NCBI GenBank assembly: GCA_031213475.1
Contig: JARUPZ010000031.1
Location: forward strand, 374,501 to 438,500
Length of the DNA: 64,000 nt
Direction: 5' to 3'
Origin: Nereocystis luetkeana
Lineage: Eukaryota > Sar > Phaeophyceae > Laminariales > Laminariaceae
This document shows positions 48,140 to 60,211 of the stretch, in pieces. The notes beneath the pieces were generated by a model. That model was not told the origin of the DNA, made no database searches, and saw nothing but the letters and a program-made list of their open reading frames with translations. The position numbers were made by a program, and so were the translations under genes. The first letter of the stretch is position 1. Every line of letters begins with the position of its first letter.

Positions 48140-51100
48140 ATGGTAAGACATTGCCAACTCCCCAAGCTGTTTATTTGAACCCGTGATAGACGTTAGGATT
48201 AAAGTTTTGAGCACCAAATGTACACGCCGGCAGTCGTAGACGTACCACTTTCGGCTGTTTCTTCTACTGGGTCACCCCAGACGTGTGAGAGCTAAACCGT
48301 GGCGCGCTCCGCGATCTGCTTGCCGCTGCTGCTCGCTGCCTGCATCTTGTAGCACATGGCTCCTGCATCTTGAGCTGATTTCGGGATGTGCTGCTGGGAA
48401 TCACGCACAGCGCCAGTAGCGGTGTGATTTTATCTTGCAACAGCCTTGAGGCCGTGCGTGCAACCATCGATCCACCCCGTACATACTAACAGATCTTCGG
48501 CGAGGTTGGTTGCCACAGCTCGAGACTACTCGAGTATACGAGTACATACCTGGGACCTGGTATGGTACTACAGCAGAGTGGCACGAAGACCGACTTCAAG
48601 ATCATGTAATTTGTCATTATTAATAGCATCATGCTCGCGTGCTTGCTCGGCTCTCGAGTTTCGGGTCCCAAGCGTCCCGCTTGGAGGAGTCTCCGTACCA
48701 ATGCTAATGTTTGGCGGCCCAGGGATCAGCATCTCCTGTAAAAGCCTCGGCCTGCAAGCAGCGGCAGAACGAAAAACCCACCTACATGCTGTAGAACCAG
48801 ACAATAGACCTGACAGCTGACAGCATACCGGGGTAATAAGTACCAGGTACCTGGTACGATCGTACCTGGTATGCGCTTTGAGTCCGAGGCACGAGGCTTG
48901 ATCGTTTCTTACCCACAACTACCCACGGTGCCGCTGGCCACATACGCCTGGCTACAGCGATTTCTGGTTCCTGATTTCTGCGACTGGGTACATATGACGC
49001 CAGAGGGCTGTCTGTTCATAGACCTTGGATCAGCTTCGAGAACGAGATTCATGATCGTACTGGTACCTCTCATCCATCACTTTTGCTTTCAACTGGTGCG
49101 AGGTTTTTACCCTCAGCGATCTCCTGGACAAGCCGTGGTCACAGGTGTCATCCCTTCTCCCCCCCGGTATATACGTGCCTGCGTTTTTTATCGCGCATAG
49201 GGTTCAGCATCCCCTCTGCTGGTTGATTTTCATCGAATGTTGCTATTAAATACCAGGTATCAATAACTCACGCGCTCGCACTTTCCGCTATTCAATTTTT
49301 AAGGGGTAAGGCTGTTTCCTATGCTGTTCGATTTCGAGCTTCAGATTTGTGTTTTTCGATCTCAAAAACGAATGACCCTGCTTATGCAGTCGAAATATGC
49401 AAAATCTGACCGGAAATTTTTCGATTTGAAAATCTGATGACCCAAGTCGTCGGATTTTGGCCCAAAATCCGACGACCTGGGTCATCAGATTTTCAAATCG
49501 AAAAATGGCATGCTCTCTAAATTCAAGATGTTATCCATGACGGCAAACAGCAGCAGAACGATCGATGAGTTGGAAGGTGACACAGCTGTATAGCGGCGTC
49601 GCTTCGCGCCCGACGCTCAGGCGGCGGGCGGCGCGACCCTTCGTGGCCAGACGTCAGTCGCCTGGCGCGGGCTCGGGCCTAGAGACCAAGAGAAGCGCAC
49701 TCGGCACGCACCTCTCCGTGGATACGTACGAGTACTTGTACGTACACTGCCGTACAGCAGCAGCAGCAGTCAGTCACAACATGGAACCCAAAATGCCAAG
49801 ACAGGTGGCTCTAGCGCACTCGCCACGTATCTTCGCCGCCAGACCAGAGATGGTCAGCCTTGGCTCGGACGCTTGGGTCCTACGCGCAGTGCAGCGCACT
49901 CAGCGCGTCTCTTCGCGGCGCCAAACCACAAAAACAGCAGTTGGTCTCGGCGTTTGCTGGAATCTCTACACACACACAATAAATCTGATTTTTCCGCATA
50001 GGAAGGCTGTTTCGATTTGCCAACTTCACATCTGAAAATGCGATCGGTCCAAAATCTGAAGCTCAAAAATCGAACCGCATAGGAAACGGCCTAAACCAGA
50101 TAAAAGTCCCCACCTGGTACATACTGCTGTACGAACCTGTTAACCCTTTTAGAACCGCAGTCCCGTTTTGGGGACAAACTACTTAAAATTTTAGTCGTTT
50201 GTCCCCAAAACGGGACTGCGGTTCTAAAAGGGTTAATAGGGCAGAGGGGTGGGGGTACACGAGAAAAATATAAAACGGAGCCACACTCGCCACCAGGTCG
50301 GAATTGAAAAAAAACTCGTACTTGATACGTGCCGTTCTTGTCCCAGTACAGACAGCGTAGTGGGAGGGATTTTGGCACAAACGAAATAAACATATTTTTC
50401 TTCATTTTTTTCAACTTGGATGTTATTAATATGAATAGTATGGGGCTCGAAACATAAAAGTGGGGTATTGTGGAGGACTGGTTTTTGGAACAAGATACAG
50501 TACGCAGAACGATCGTCACACATGTACACGGTTGGAAGAGTACAGCAGACGATAGATACCGTCTGATAATCTTGTACGAGTCACCCGACGTATTATGCAT
50601 TCTTTATGTATGTACAGAGGACGATATGTCTATACGACACCGGGGGTGGTCTCACGACCCCCTTCGCTCACTCTCTCTTTCCCTCTCTGACACAAAGTTA
50701 GGGAAGCTCTCTGCTAGCGGAAGAAACGTGCCCTCTCCTGGAGCAGGGGCTTCATCGTATCCATTATGACGGGGGACCATAGTTAATAGGACCAAATATT
50801 GTTAGTGGAAATGGTCATAAATATATGCCAGGTAGGTTTCATCTATACCACAGGTCCTTTTAACTATGGTCGCCCGTAACAGTTATTTTTTCTTGTACAC
50901 CCTTGTGATACCTGTACTTGATTTATTGCACCTGGTACATCCTACGTATATCATACGTACCCCCAACCCTAACCCCGACCGTCTGAGAAATTTCTCGACG
51001 TGAAGACGTAATTAGGAGTTAGTGTAGGGTATCAACCATTTTGTCGAAGGTGGACCAAGTCGTAAACGACGTACAATATAACTAGTAATAGTACCGGTAT

Positions 51101-54100
51101 ATTATACTGGTACATACCAGGCAGTATGTGCGCCTTTCTAACATGACGGTAGCACAAGTACCTTATTATATGATACCAGAGAGTCGCTAAAAGTGCACTT
51201 CGGCAGGTGTTGAGGACCTATAAAGCGGCGAGAGGGAACCACCGCGCGGAATCGTTTTCTTTTTAGACCGCGGTAACACGCCTGCTCATTACCGGTGCAG
51301 CGGTACTGCTGCGCTCTTTACGGTTCGAACGTGCTCGTGATTGAGGCTGTCGCTGCTTCTTGTCTGCCAACTTTTGTCGGGCGATGACGTAGCCGTGGGG
51401 CGAAACAGCCTCCCCGGCGCACTCATCATTTGCATTCAGCGTATATTAATAGTGCACCAGCGTAAGTATACTTGCAAGGTATACATACATGCCCGAGAAA
51501 CCCAAAATATTGGAACAAGAGGAGATGTAGGGAGGCCACCGGTGCGCGTGCAGTCTTCTTCAAGAAAAGACTCGGGAAAACCGACGATGAGGTGAAAACT
51601 GAAGTTCAAAAGCGGAGATTAAGGGTCATTCTTATCGGAGAGTTTTTTTCCATAGTTTCCATGTTTTTTTTACTTGCAGATGTTCCCGATTTTTTTCCCA
51701 AATATGTGAAATTTAACAGACCTGATTTTATTGCTTCTGAAGAATGTCACGAATAGTGACAGAACGCCTCCATATTTTGATACATATCTCCAATTGTTCC
51801 CAAACTTTGGAAATTCTTGAAAAAAAGCTCTCCCATAAGAATGAGCCTAAACAGCGAAAATGTCATATGTATAACCAAAGGTGCTACTGGTGTACCAGGT
51901 ACGAGTCATAAACCGATAGACTATTAATAGTGCACGAGGATCCGTTTTTTTTTGGGCGCGTCAAGAGCTCTCTGGCCTTATTATACTGGTTTTAGTGAAG
52001 AGAGCGTTCCGTCAAGGGGTCAGACCGCGATCTCCTGCGTATGTATTACGGCATCCACACATATACTTCGAGTATAAGCATACCTGATGCCTGGTACTGG
52101 TACCGCTGTATCTCCCGATTCCCCAACGCAAGTGCAAGTGCTGTATACTCATATTTTGTACTCGCAGTCATCGGACCGACTGGACCTCCCAGCCAGACCG
52201 ATGCCCGATGCCTACTGTAGTCTCATCCAGTTGCGGTGTACTGAATTGTAAGGACCTTTGGGATTACATTATTGATATAAAAGCGACCCTTCTATTTTGG
52301 GCCAGCAGTGATATACCGGTAGCTGCCACGTGCCTTGCGTAAGCGCAGCTCGCTGTTTCTATTCATGCCTTCTCCTGCCGTATTTCACAACAGTCAGTTG
52401 CGCCGGCTATTTGGATGTGGAGCGTTTCGGGCATCGTTTTTTTCACGTCTGGCTTCCGCTTGAGCGTGAAACGCGGCACAAGGAGGGAGTGCGTGTCTCC
52501 TCGAGGCGGCGTCGAAATTTTGCACCCCTCGGACAGATCATCTACAGATCATACAGATCATCTAGATCTAGAGATCATCTACAGATAGATCACTAGATGA
52601 TCTACAGGTAGATCATATAGATTTTCACTCATATATAGCATCTACAGATGGATCATCTACAGGTAGATAATCTAGATAATCTACAGATAGATCTTCTAGA
52701 TCATCTAGATAATTAATCTGCCGTAATCATATGTTATTCAGGATCTGTGTAGTACAGATCCAACCCAGGAAACCTGTCCTGGACCATGCAGGTTATGCGC
52801 GCCCCGTGCGGTAGTATGAACGGATCATACAGATCATACAGATCATCTGCCCTGAAAGATCTAGACCATGAACTGTGGGAATCGATGATCTGTCTGAGCT
52901 GTGAAACGATGTCCTGTTGACCATAAATAGTTATTCATGTCCCGGGGAATCGCTGACTGCTGTAATGCGGTAGCTTTCCTGGTACCTGGTGGTTAGCACC
53001 GTCTGCATGTTGAGGTGCCAACTGCTGGTGTATTCCCTATGTGTGTATTTATTGGTACCGTGTGCGTTTTGAGGTGCTGAACATTGATTTTGTACTCCCG
53101 TTTTGTTTGTCAGTGCCGTGTTCGTTTTGAGGTGCTTTTCTTGCGGATGAGCGGCGGAAGAGCTTTCAGGGGCTGTAGGAGATTATATGTCGATGGCTGA
53201 TGTAACGTTTTATATGGCAGCTCATACAGACTACGTGCACGCAGTTTTTTTGCACCATTTTCTCCACCACCCAGCCACCTCGCCCGACCTGGCAGGATAC
53301 TTCTACCCGCACAGAAGCATAGTATAAACGGTACCCGGGTTTACTCACGATCATCCGCCGCACCCACGGTGCTACGTGCAGTTCCCCCAGGGTACTTCTT
53401 ATCATCCCCCGCTCCCTGCCCAACGCCACTCACCCCCGCCCTCCCACGCCTCCTTTTCTTATTTGACCAAATTGTACGCCATTGGCAGGGGTTCCACACG
53501 ATTCTGTTGGTCCAACGCGACACCCCAAACTCCAGGACTTATTACGACCTCCCGTCCACAAGCCAAGCAATGGAACGTGAGTACTTACGGTAGCTCCGAG
53601 GAGTGGGCACCGCTGAGGGCCGGGGTGTTCTTCTTGAATATTGGTTGGTCAGCGGAAAGAACGCCTTCTTCATGGGGGGAGGGGGGGGGGGAAGAGGGGG
53701 CGTACACCATTGGTTGCTTACCTTACGCAATCGTTTGTCCATTGAGCATGCATCCCTTTCGAGACGTAGCACCGTTCCTACCTACTCCTATTAATGGTAG
53801 ACACACCTCCAACTTTTGGGCGCTCATTGCGTTTTTTCTAATATGAGACATTAGAAAAAAATGTCCACCTTATCCCCTTCCTGTTTTGCCTTTTGTGGCC
53901 ATTATCTTATCTTGTAGAGTAGCGATCGTTTTCTCCCCATTTATCAAGTGTGCTCAACTTCTCCATGTCACAATCGTCTGTTTTTATCATCTCCTTCAAA
54001 ACACCCCGCTCCTCCTTTTACATTTCACATTTTCCTATATACAATGCGAATGTAATTCTACTCTCTTTCGCTTTGCGGGGGGGCTATACTGCCGGCCCTC

Positions 54101-57100
54101 TCGTGATAAAGTATGCCCTATATTATAAGAAACAGCCCCATAAGAAAGTCAGTTTTATGTGCTCTTTCGAAAATATATCAAACCATTGTTTCTCTCTCGC
54201 GAAAAAAAATACAAAGTTTTTTTTCAGTTTCGTTTCACTTGTTTTTACTATTCTTGTGGCACCGCTTCGGGGCGCAAGCAAGTACGGTACGCCTCCTCGC
54301 TATTGTACGTACAATATGTCTGGTACATACATACCTGGGACTTCGAAGTAGTATATATAAGTGAAGTATTCGTGGCTGTCACTTGGGTTACCCTCTGAGA
54401 ACTAAACCATCAGACTTGAGAACCGTACCTTTCCGTGTACAGGTGGGCTTGGACATTTTCATGCCACCTGCTGCATTTCGAAGTTATACCTGATGGCACC
54501 TTCATAATATGTTGTCTTTCGTCTAATCGTAACGTACCATTTCGAAAGGAAATCTTGTATCGCTGTATACTTCTGTGAGAGCGTGCACAGCATGTTTCTA
54601 CATCTGTACGGTACGTAATTTTACATGCAGTACATTTCTCTTTCTCCCCCTCTCCCCCCTTTTCCTCGTGAGAAACGCCTGCCCGATAACCTTACAATCG
54701 CTTTGCAAAGTTCTTACCGTCGAGGTCTTATTCCCCTCCACAGCTAGAAAGCAACTATACAGTAGAGCTCCTCCTATTATGAGCCTGAGCAAAAATAATT
54801 GTCCTTCCTCCACCGTAGCTAGAGCTGCGGATTGCCCGACTATAAGTCGCCGTCTTGTAATTAGTTGGTTAGATAGTTCAGTTCGCTGCGTTCGGGATTT
54901 TGCGGGGCTGTGAGTTGGCTGACTACAAATCGCCAACTATTACATAGTTGCTAGTTGGCCACGTAGGTATGACAGTGACTTGAATCCCGTACGGGGCTGT
55001 TGGTGGACTGACGACTATTCGCCGACTAGTTATTAGTTGGCTAGGTATTGCATTTAGTTGCATGAGTTAATTTTGCGGGGCTTTGAGTTGGCTAACATTA
55101 AGTCTCTGACTACTTGTTACTAATTGGCTAGGTATTTACGGTCACTGTAGCTGCTTTCGGTAATTTACGGGGCTGTGAGTGGGCTGACTTTAAGTCAACG
55201 ATTAGTAATTAGTTGCCTACTGAAGGTACTGCAGTTAGTTGATTTGGGTAATGTGCGGGCTGTGGGTTGGCTGACTATAAATCGCCAAGTAGTTATTGGT
55301 TGGCTAGGTATTAGGATGTTTCCTATGCGGTTCGATCTCGAGCTTCAGATTTTTGTTTTTCGATCTCAAAAACAAATGACCCTGCTTATGCAGTCCAAAT
55401 ATGCAAAATCCGACCGATTTTTTTTCGATTTGAGAATCCGATAACCCAAGTCGTCGGATTTTGGCCCAAAATCCGACGACCTGGGTCATCAGTTTTTCAG
55501 ATCGAGAAATGGCATGCTCTCTAAATTCAAGATGTTATCGATGACTGCAAACAGCAGCAGCAGAACGATCGATGAGTTGGATGGTGACAGAGCGGTATAG
55601 CGACGTTGCTTCGCGCCCGATGCTGGGGCGGCGGGCGGCCCGTCCCTCCGTAGCCAGACTGCAGCCGCCTGGCGCAGGCTCGGGCCTAGAGACCGAGAAA
55701 AGCGCACTCGGCACGCACCTCTCCGTGGATACGTACGAGTGTACTCGTAGACTACACTGCTGTACAGCAGCAGCAGTCAGTCACAAAATGGAACACAAAA
55801 TACCAAGACAGGTTCGCTCTAGCGCACTCGCCACCTCTCTTTGCCGCCAGACCAGAGGCAGTCAGCCTTGGCTCGCACGCTTGGGTCCTACGCGCAGGGC
55901 AGCACACCCAGTGCGTCTCTTCGCGGCGCCAAACCACAAAAACAGCAGTTGGTCTCGGCGTTTGCTCGAATCTCTACACACACACAATATATCTGATTTT
56001 TCCGCATATATAGGAAGACTGTTTCGATTTGCCAACTTCACATCTGAAAATGCGATTGGGTCAAAATCTGAAGCTCGAAAATCGAACCGCATAGGAAACG
56101 GCCTTACAGGTATTAGATTTGCGTGGGGCAATTTACGGGGCTGCGAGTTGGCTAACTACAAGTCGGCGACTAGTTATTTCTAGTTGGCTAGGTATTTACA
56201 ATTAGCTGCGTCCGGTATTTTACGGGGCTGTGAGTTGGCTGACTGTAAGTCGCCGACAAATTATTTGTTGGCTAGGTGTTAAGGGTTACTTGCGTTCGGT
56301 AATTTTGCGGGACTGTGAATTGCCTGACTGCAAGTCGCCGACTAGTTATCAGTTGGCTTGGTATGAATTACAATTAGTTGCGTTTAGTAATATTTTGCGG
56401 AGTTCCGCGTTGTTGCATCTGGCGCGACGCGCGACGTTTTGTTGACAAAAACTAAATCCGTTTGTTTGGCTTAAATTTTGCCGCCCCACTGTCAACAGTA
56501 TCTGTAGCGGTGAGATCCAGCCAAGGCATGCCTTATTCACATACCCTAACTGTGGCAGCACTCACTGATGTACCGTATGCTACGCAAGGGTGCCGTATCA
56601 CACGGGTGATGAAATAGCACACCCCCTCGGACGAATTTCCAACCTGATTTTGTCGACAATGGGGAGAGAGTAAATACCGTGCGAGGCGTTCTGCGAAAAT
56701 ATCTCGTCGCGATCGTTCCAAAAAAGCCACCATTTTCGTCGTGTGTGCCCTAATAGGCCCTTAACCCTTTTTGTACTGCAGTCCCCGTTTTGGGGGCAAC
56801 CCACTATAAAAATTAAGGACTTTGTCCCCAAAACGGGACTGCAGTCCTAGAGTCCCAAAGGGGTTAAGGCATGTTTGGGAGAAAATCGACTCCGAAATTA
56901 GGGCCAGGGGGTGTGTTATATTGTCACCCGTGTGATATTGCGGCACTGATACTGATCGTGATGGCCCCTGACGCCGACGATGGTGATTGCTGTCTGTCCG
57001 TGAACGGACCTCGCAGGCGTGACAAAGATGTACGAGGCTCGGTTGAAAGAGGTCAACCCGCATCAGGTGCACATCACCTACGACATCACCGACCTCTACG

Positions 57101-57883
57101 GCTTCATCGATGAGCTTGGGGACCTGAGCGCTCTTGTGTGAGTGACTCCGGACTGCGTTAACTCGGCTTGTTGCCCTTTCTCTAGCGTATACGACCATGT
57201 GCTTTTCTTCTGCTTGTTGAAACGTTTTGTTTTGTCCTGGGACGATTGGTGCAATACGACTATCCGTTTTCAAGTGAGTACACGCCAGCCATTGGTCTTG
57301 CAGCCCGTGGGCATGCCACTATCTGTCCATACTACTGCTGTAAAACAAGGTGCCTATGATTTTCCTGTCTGCGTTTTTTTTCAGGTGGGGTGAAGGATAA
57401 TCTAACCCTGTCCTTGTGGTGACAAGTTAAGAGTATATAGTACTCGCCTACTGTAGTGGTACATAGAAGGATGGTGTCCAGCACGCCAAAACCTTACCGG
57501 GGATGGTGCTGTAATCATGATACGGATGTTTCCAAAGCACCCGCATGTAATATCAGCGATCGTGCCCATCGTGTCGGGTACCGCGCAAAGAAAAACACAT
57601 TTCTCCGGGTGGAGTACAGTGTCTTGTACCTGGTAACTGTTCGCGTGAGCCTTTTCAACACAGAGCTCGTCGGCGTTTTCATGGCGACATTTTTTGCTGC
57701 AGAGCTTGACAAGCCCCCCTCCCCCTTCCCCGCGGGTGCGTTTTGGATAACTGCCTTGCCTTCGACGGCGGCCATATTTTCCCTGGCAGGCTCGACGACG
57801 ACACAGGGCTGTACACACCACACGGCAAGGCATGGATAAAGGAGTTTTTGTTCAAGTACTTTCAGCAACAGGCCCAGCGCTAA
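48140..57883 (+). CDS. ERH: enhancer of rudimentary homolog
   Basis: Small conserved nuclear protein that acts as a dimer in RNA-processing and transcription complexes in other eukaryotes. Exons: 48140-48142 (ATG only), 53489-53576, 57017-57137, 57790-57883, giving 101 residues against 104 in human. After the start, residues read GFHTILLVQ, then SRTYYD, SQAMERVTKMYEARLKEVNP, ITYDITDLYGFIDELGDLSA, and the C-terminal HGKAWIKEFLFKYFQQQAQR. These line up with the family motifs HTILLVQ, KMYE, ITYDI, FIDDLADLSCLV and WIKE. Junction codons (C|GC, GT|G) give Arg and Val as expected. The last three exons are certain. The first is inferred because the second starts in phase 0 at GGG-TTC without an ATG, and GCAGCCATG|GTAAGA fits. 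Confidence 0.88.
49310..50091. mobile_element. PIF/Harbinger-like non-autonomous element, copy 1
   Basis: A 782-bp element with inverted ends of about 40 bp (GGCTGTTTCCTATGC and GGCCGTTTCCTATGC), flanked by TAA on both sides (49307-49309, 50092-50094). Inside near 49420-49480 is a second inverted repeat (CAAAATCCGACGACCTGGGT). No transposase frame. Confidence 0.85.
50144..50232. mobile_element. TTAA-flanked hairpin MITE
   Basis: An 89-bp element starting CCCTTTTAGAACCGCAGTCC and ending in the mirror image, with TTAA at 50140-50143 and 50233-50236. TTAA duplication with CCC ends is typical of the piggyBac superfamily. Confidence 0.85.
50767..50879. mobile_element. TA-flanked MITE, copy 8
   Basis: GACGGGGGACCATAGTTAAT start and a TATGGTCGCCCGTAA end. 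The core carries a small insertion (ATGCCAGGTAGG). Confidence 0.75.
52535..52925. repeat. GATC-palindrome repeat family, copy B
   Basis: Dense GATCATCTAGATC and CTACAGATAGATC motifs flank GTACAGATCCAACCCAGGAA and CCTGAAAGATCT, matching copy A at 38015. Confidence 0.7.
54861..56400. repeat. ~85-bp tandem array interrupted by a transposon
   Basis: Units marked by CGGGGCTGTGAGTTGGCTGA and TAGTTATTAGTTGGCTAGGT start near 54904, 54986, 55076, 55169 and 55256, and after the insertion near 56146, 56223 and 56308. Spacing is 77-97 bp. A 790-bp element splits the array at 55314-56103. Confidence 0.8.
55314..56103. mobile_element. PIF/Harbinger-like non-autonomous element, copy 2
   Basis: A 790-bp element, closely similar over its whole length to 49310-50091. 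The ends are GGATGTTTCCTATGCGGTTC and the mirrored right end. TTA is duplicated at 55311-55313 and 56104-56106. Confidence 0.88.
56765..56863. mobile_element. TTAA-flanked hairpin MITE
   Basis: CCCTTTTTGTACTGCAGTCC start and mirrored end, with TTAA at 56761-56764 and 56864-56867. It lies 150 bp before ERH exon 3. Confidence 0.8.
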
Positions 57884-59888
57884 ACCACGCAGCAGCAGTA
57901 ATGTCGAGGAGGCAGGCGTTTTGGCAGGGGGGGGAGAATTCCGTCTGACATCCGTGGCGGGCCTTTCTCTCTTGCATGACACGACTTGTTGTACATGTTT
58001 CCTGTAGGAGTTGGTTGCTGGCAGGGAGGGGAGGGGGGGGGGGGGGGGGGGTGGTCCGACGGTTGCGTGTCCTCCGATTGAGTGTTCAACACGCGCGGTG
58101 AAGTGGGTTGGAGACGCGCATTTACATTTTTGTGAGTGTTTTTTTTTCCGCTGCAACTGGCACGGTAGAGAATTGCGTTGCAGCAGCCTCGCAGCTCGAG
58201 GGTAGATAGCACTACTATATTACCTTCCTGTAACGGAAGATACGAATGCCTCTCTCGAGCTATTATTTATGGTTGGCTTACGTGGGGGGGGGGGGGGATG
58301 GGAGGGGTTGGCTGTGACAACGATCACGTTGACTGCATGAAAGGCTCTTGAACAATGGTGGGAATGTTGCGGCGCTGCTGGCTGTTTTGTGGACGCGCGC
58401 TGGCTTCGCGCAACCTCAATGGGCGGGTATTTTTGCTGTGTTGAGATAAATAATGAAGCGCTCGTGCCGCCGGCAATGAAACTGTCACGGCCTGGCACAT
58501 GATTTGCTCGTAAGGGTATACCTGTTAGCTCTCGCTGCCGGCAGGGGCGCCAGAGTATATATCATTATTACTACTTGAGCGTCGAAAGACTGTCCTATCA
58601 ATGGTGACCTCCAGCACACATCCTTGTAATACTCTTGCGGTATGATAGCCGTGAAAGCATGTTTACTCCCTTGTTTCGCGCTCAGCTCAGTTACTGAGGT
58701 ACAGTAGATACTTTTCGCTTCCTGTGGAATTCTTGCAAACGAGCACGGCATCACGGTGAGATGGGCGCGATGCCCCTCCCCTCCCTAGTACGGGCGCGAG
58801 GGAACGCACCCCCTCCACCCCTCCACCCCCCGGAAGGGGGCGCGAAGAACTCCCCCCCCCCCCCCCCCCCCAAGCCGACGTTTTTTTCTTCGAGCGATAC
58901 CGATGGCGTCAAAAGCCCTTTGCGATCGGCGAAAAACTGCTGTAACTGTACGAGTACGACGTAACTACTGTAGTCCGGCGCCACTACTCCGTCAAGGCAC
59001 CTCTATTCTGTATACTTGTGGTATGCACCCTTTACACCCGACGGATCATTTCCAGTAGAGCCTCTTGGCTGCTGGTCTCTCGCGTATCAATAGACAACGC
59101 CATAAGCCTATCATTGGTAGTTACAACCAGGTACGTACTAACGAGGATCCTACCGCAACACCAGCAGCAGCAGCAGCAGCCGCCTGTCCTGTGGCCGTCG
59201 CCGGACTCCTCTGTACGCCCCTCTCATGATTTGTTTCTTTTGCGCCCCGGAGAGCGAGAGGAAACCGCTGTCCACACCATATTTCTCGAGTTTTCGTGTA
59301 CCGGTTCGAACCCGGTTCGTTCCTTCCACCTTGGTCGGGCCTGTCTCTGACCTTCATTAAAGTGTGGTTTACTCCGAGGATGTAGGCACCTGAGTCTAGC
59401 TATTATCTCCCCCGACTCAGGTAGTGTGGGATTTGAACCCACTAAAATCTCTCAGTAGTCTCCCCAGCTTGACTCAGTACACGAGTCACCCTACCCATCT
59501 GGGCGTTGGTCCGCGGACCCCCTCATGATCTACGGATGATCTACAGCAGTAGAACGTAGGCCTCCACCCTCTTGAAGGCATCTACTCGTACGGGATACAA
59601 GCCGCTTAGTACTCTCATTCTGAACGGGTCATACCCGTGTCCTATGTTTTCGATGGCGTGGCATGGCAGATATCAGAACGGAGGCGGGCCCAGCCCTGCC
59701 GCTACGTAATGGGCTTCTCGAATCTGCTGTCACGCTGTGGCGTGCACTTTTCTGTAGGAGAAATCAAAATTTAAATTTGAAAAAGGTCCTCATAAGATAT
59801 TGAGGCGTGCGTTTAGAGGGCTCCCCGTTTGTGTCCAAAATCCCACCACCGCACCACCGCACAAGGTGTCTTTCGTCGCACATCATAC
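57884..59888. other. intergenic, ERH 3' side
   Basis: Holds the ERH 3' end, G and C homopolymers (58030-58050, 58854-58871) and a possible SINE at 59290-59520. No supported coding exon. Confidence 0.5.
59290..59520 (-). repeat. possible tRNA-derived SINE remnant
   Basis: Two Pol III B-box-like sites occur: GGTTCAAATCC (minus strand, inside a GTGGG/CCCAC stem near 59432) and CCGGGTTCGAACCGG near 59306. No A box or full cloverleaf could be drawn, so this is not called a tRNA. Confidence 0.25.
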
Positions 59889-60211
59889 ATGCGACGCACT
59901 CTCCCACCGGCGAGTGCCGCGTTAGCGACGATGGCGGCCCTTTCGACGGCCTGCCGCGTGGCTGCGTTTGTTCCGAGTTTCTCGTCAAACACCGTGTTAC
60001 TCGGCAGCGGAAGAGCGAGGCACTTCGTTGCTCAGAGCAGCACGTTCGGTGCCAGCAGTAGGCGACTTCTACTCAGGGCTTCCAGCAGAAGGGAGTCGGG
60101 GAGAGCACGTAGTGCACGTGTCGGTTTGCAGATGAGTTCGTCACCCGCGACGCAGGATGCCGTGGAGGCTCTGACGGCTAACATCAAGGCCAAGGGAGAT
60201 GAAATTCGCAG
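59889..60211 (+). CDS. plastid-targeted protein, first exon only
   Basis: Start at 59889, donor AG|GTAAGA at 60212, phase 2; 107 codons are visible. Residues 1-27 resemble a signal peptide ending in VAAFVPSF, the Ala-Phe motif at the cleavage site of bipartite plastid leaders in stramenopiles. An Arg/Ser-rich transit stretch follows (RRLLLRASSRRESGRARSAR). The mature part begins around MSSSPATQDAVEALTANIKA, and KAKGDEIRR resembles the start of a WHEP domain found on some aminoacyl-tRNA synthetases. The continuing exon is not certain; one candidate is at 61945. An in-frame Met at 59829 is possible but would extend the leader by 20 polar residues. Confidence 0.6.

Larger units (their letters stand above)
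48143..53488 (+). other. proposed ERH intron 1
   Basis: A 5.3-kb intron, if the start codon is at 48140. It holds a Harbinger-like element, a TTAA-MITE, a TA-MITE and GATC-palindrome repeats. No other exon was recognised. Confidence 0.45.
53577..57016 (+). other. ERH intron 2
   Basis: A 3.4-kb phase-1 intron (GTGAGT to CTCGCAG). It contains the ~85-bp tandem array with a Harbinger-like insertion, and a TTAA-MITE. Confidence 0.85.

Noticed and set aside
59420-59500. tRNA gene on the minus strand
   Set aside because: A T-arm-like stem and B box are visible, but no A box, anticodon arm or matching acceptor stem.
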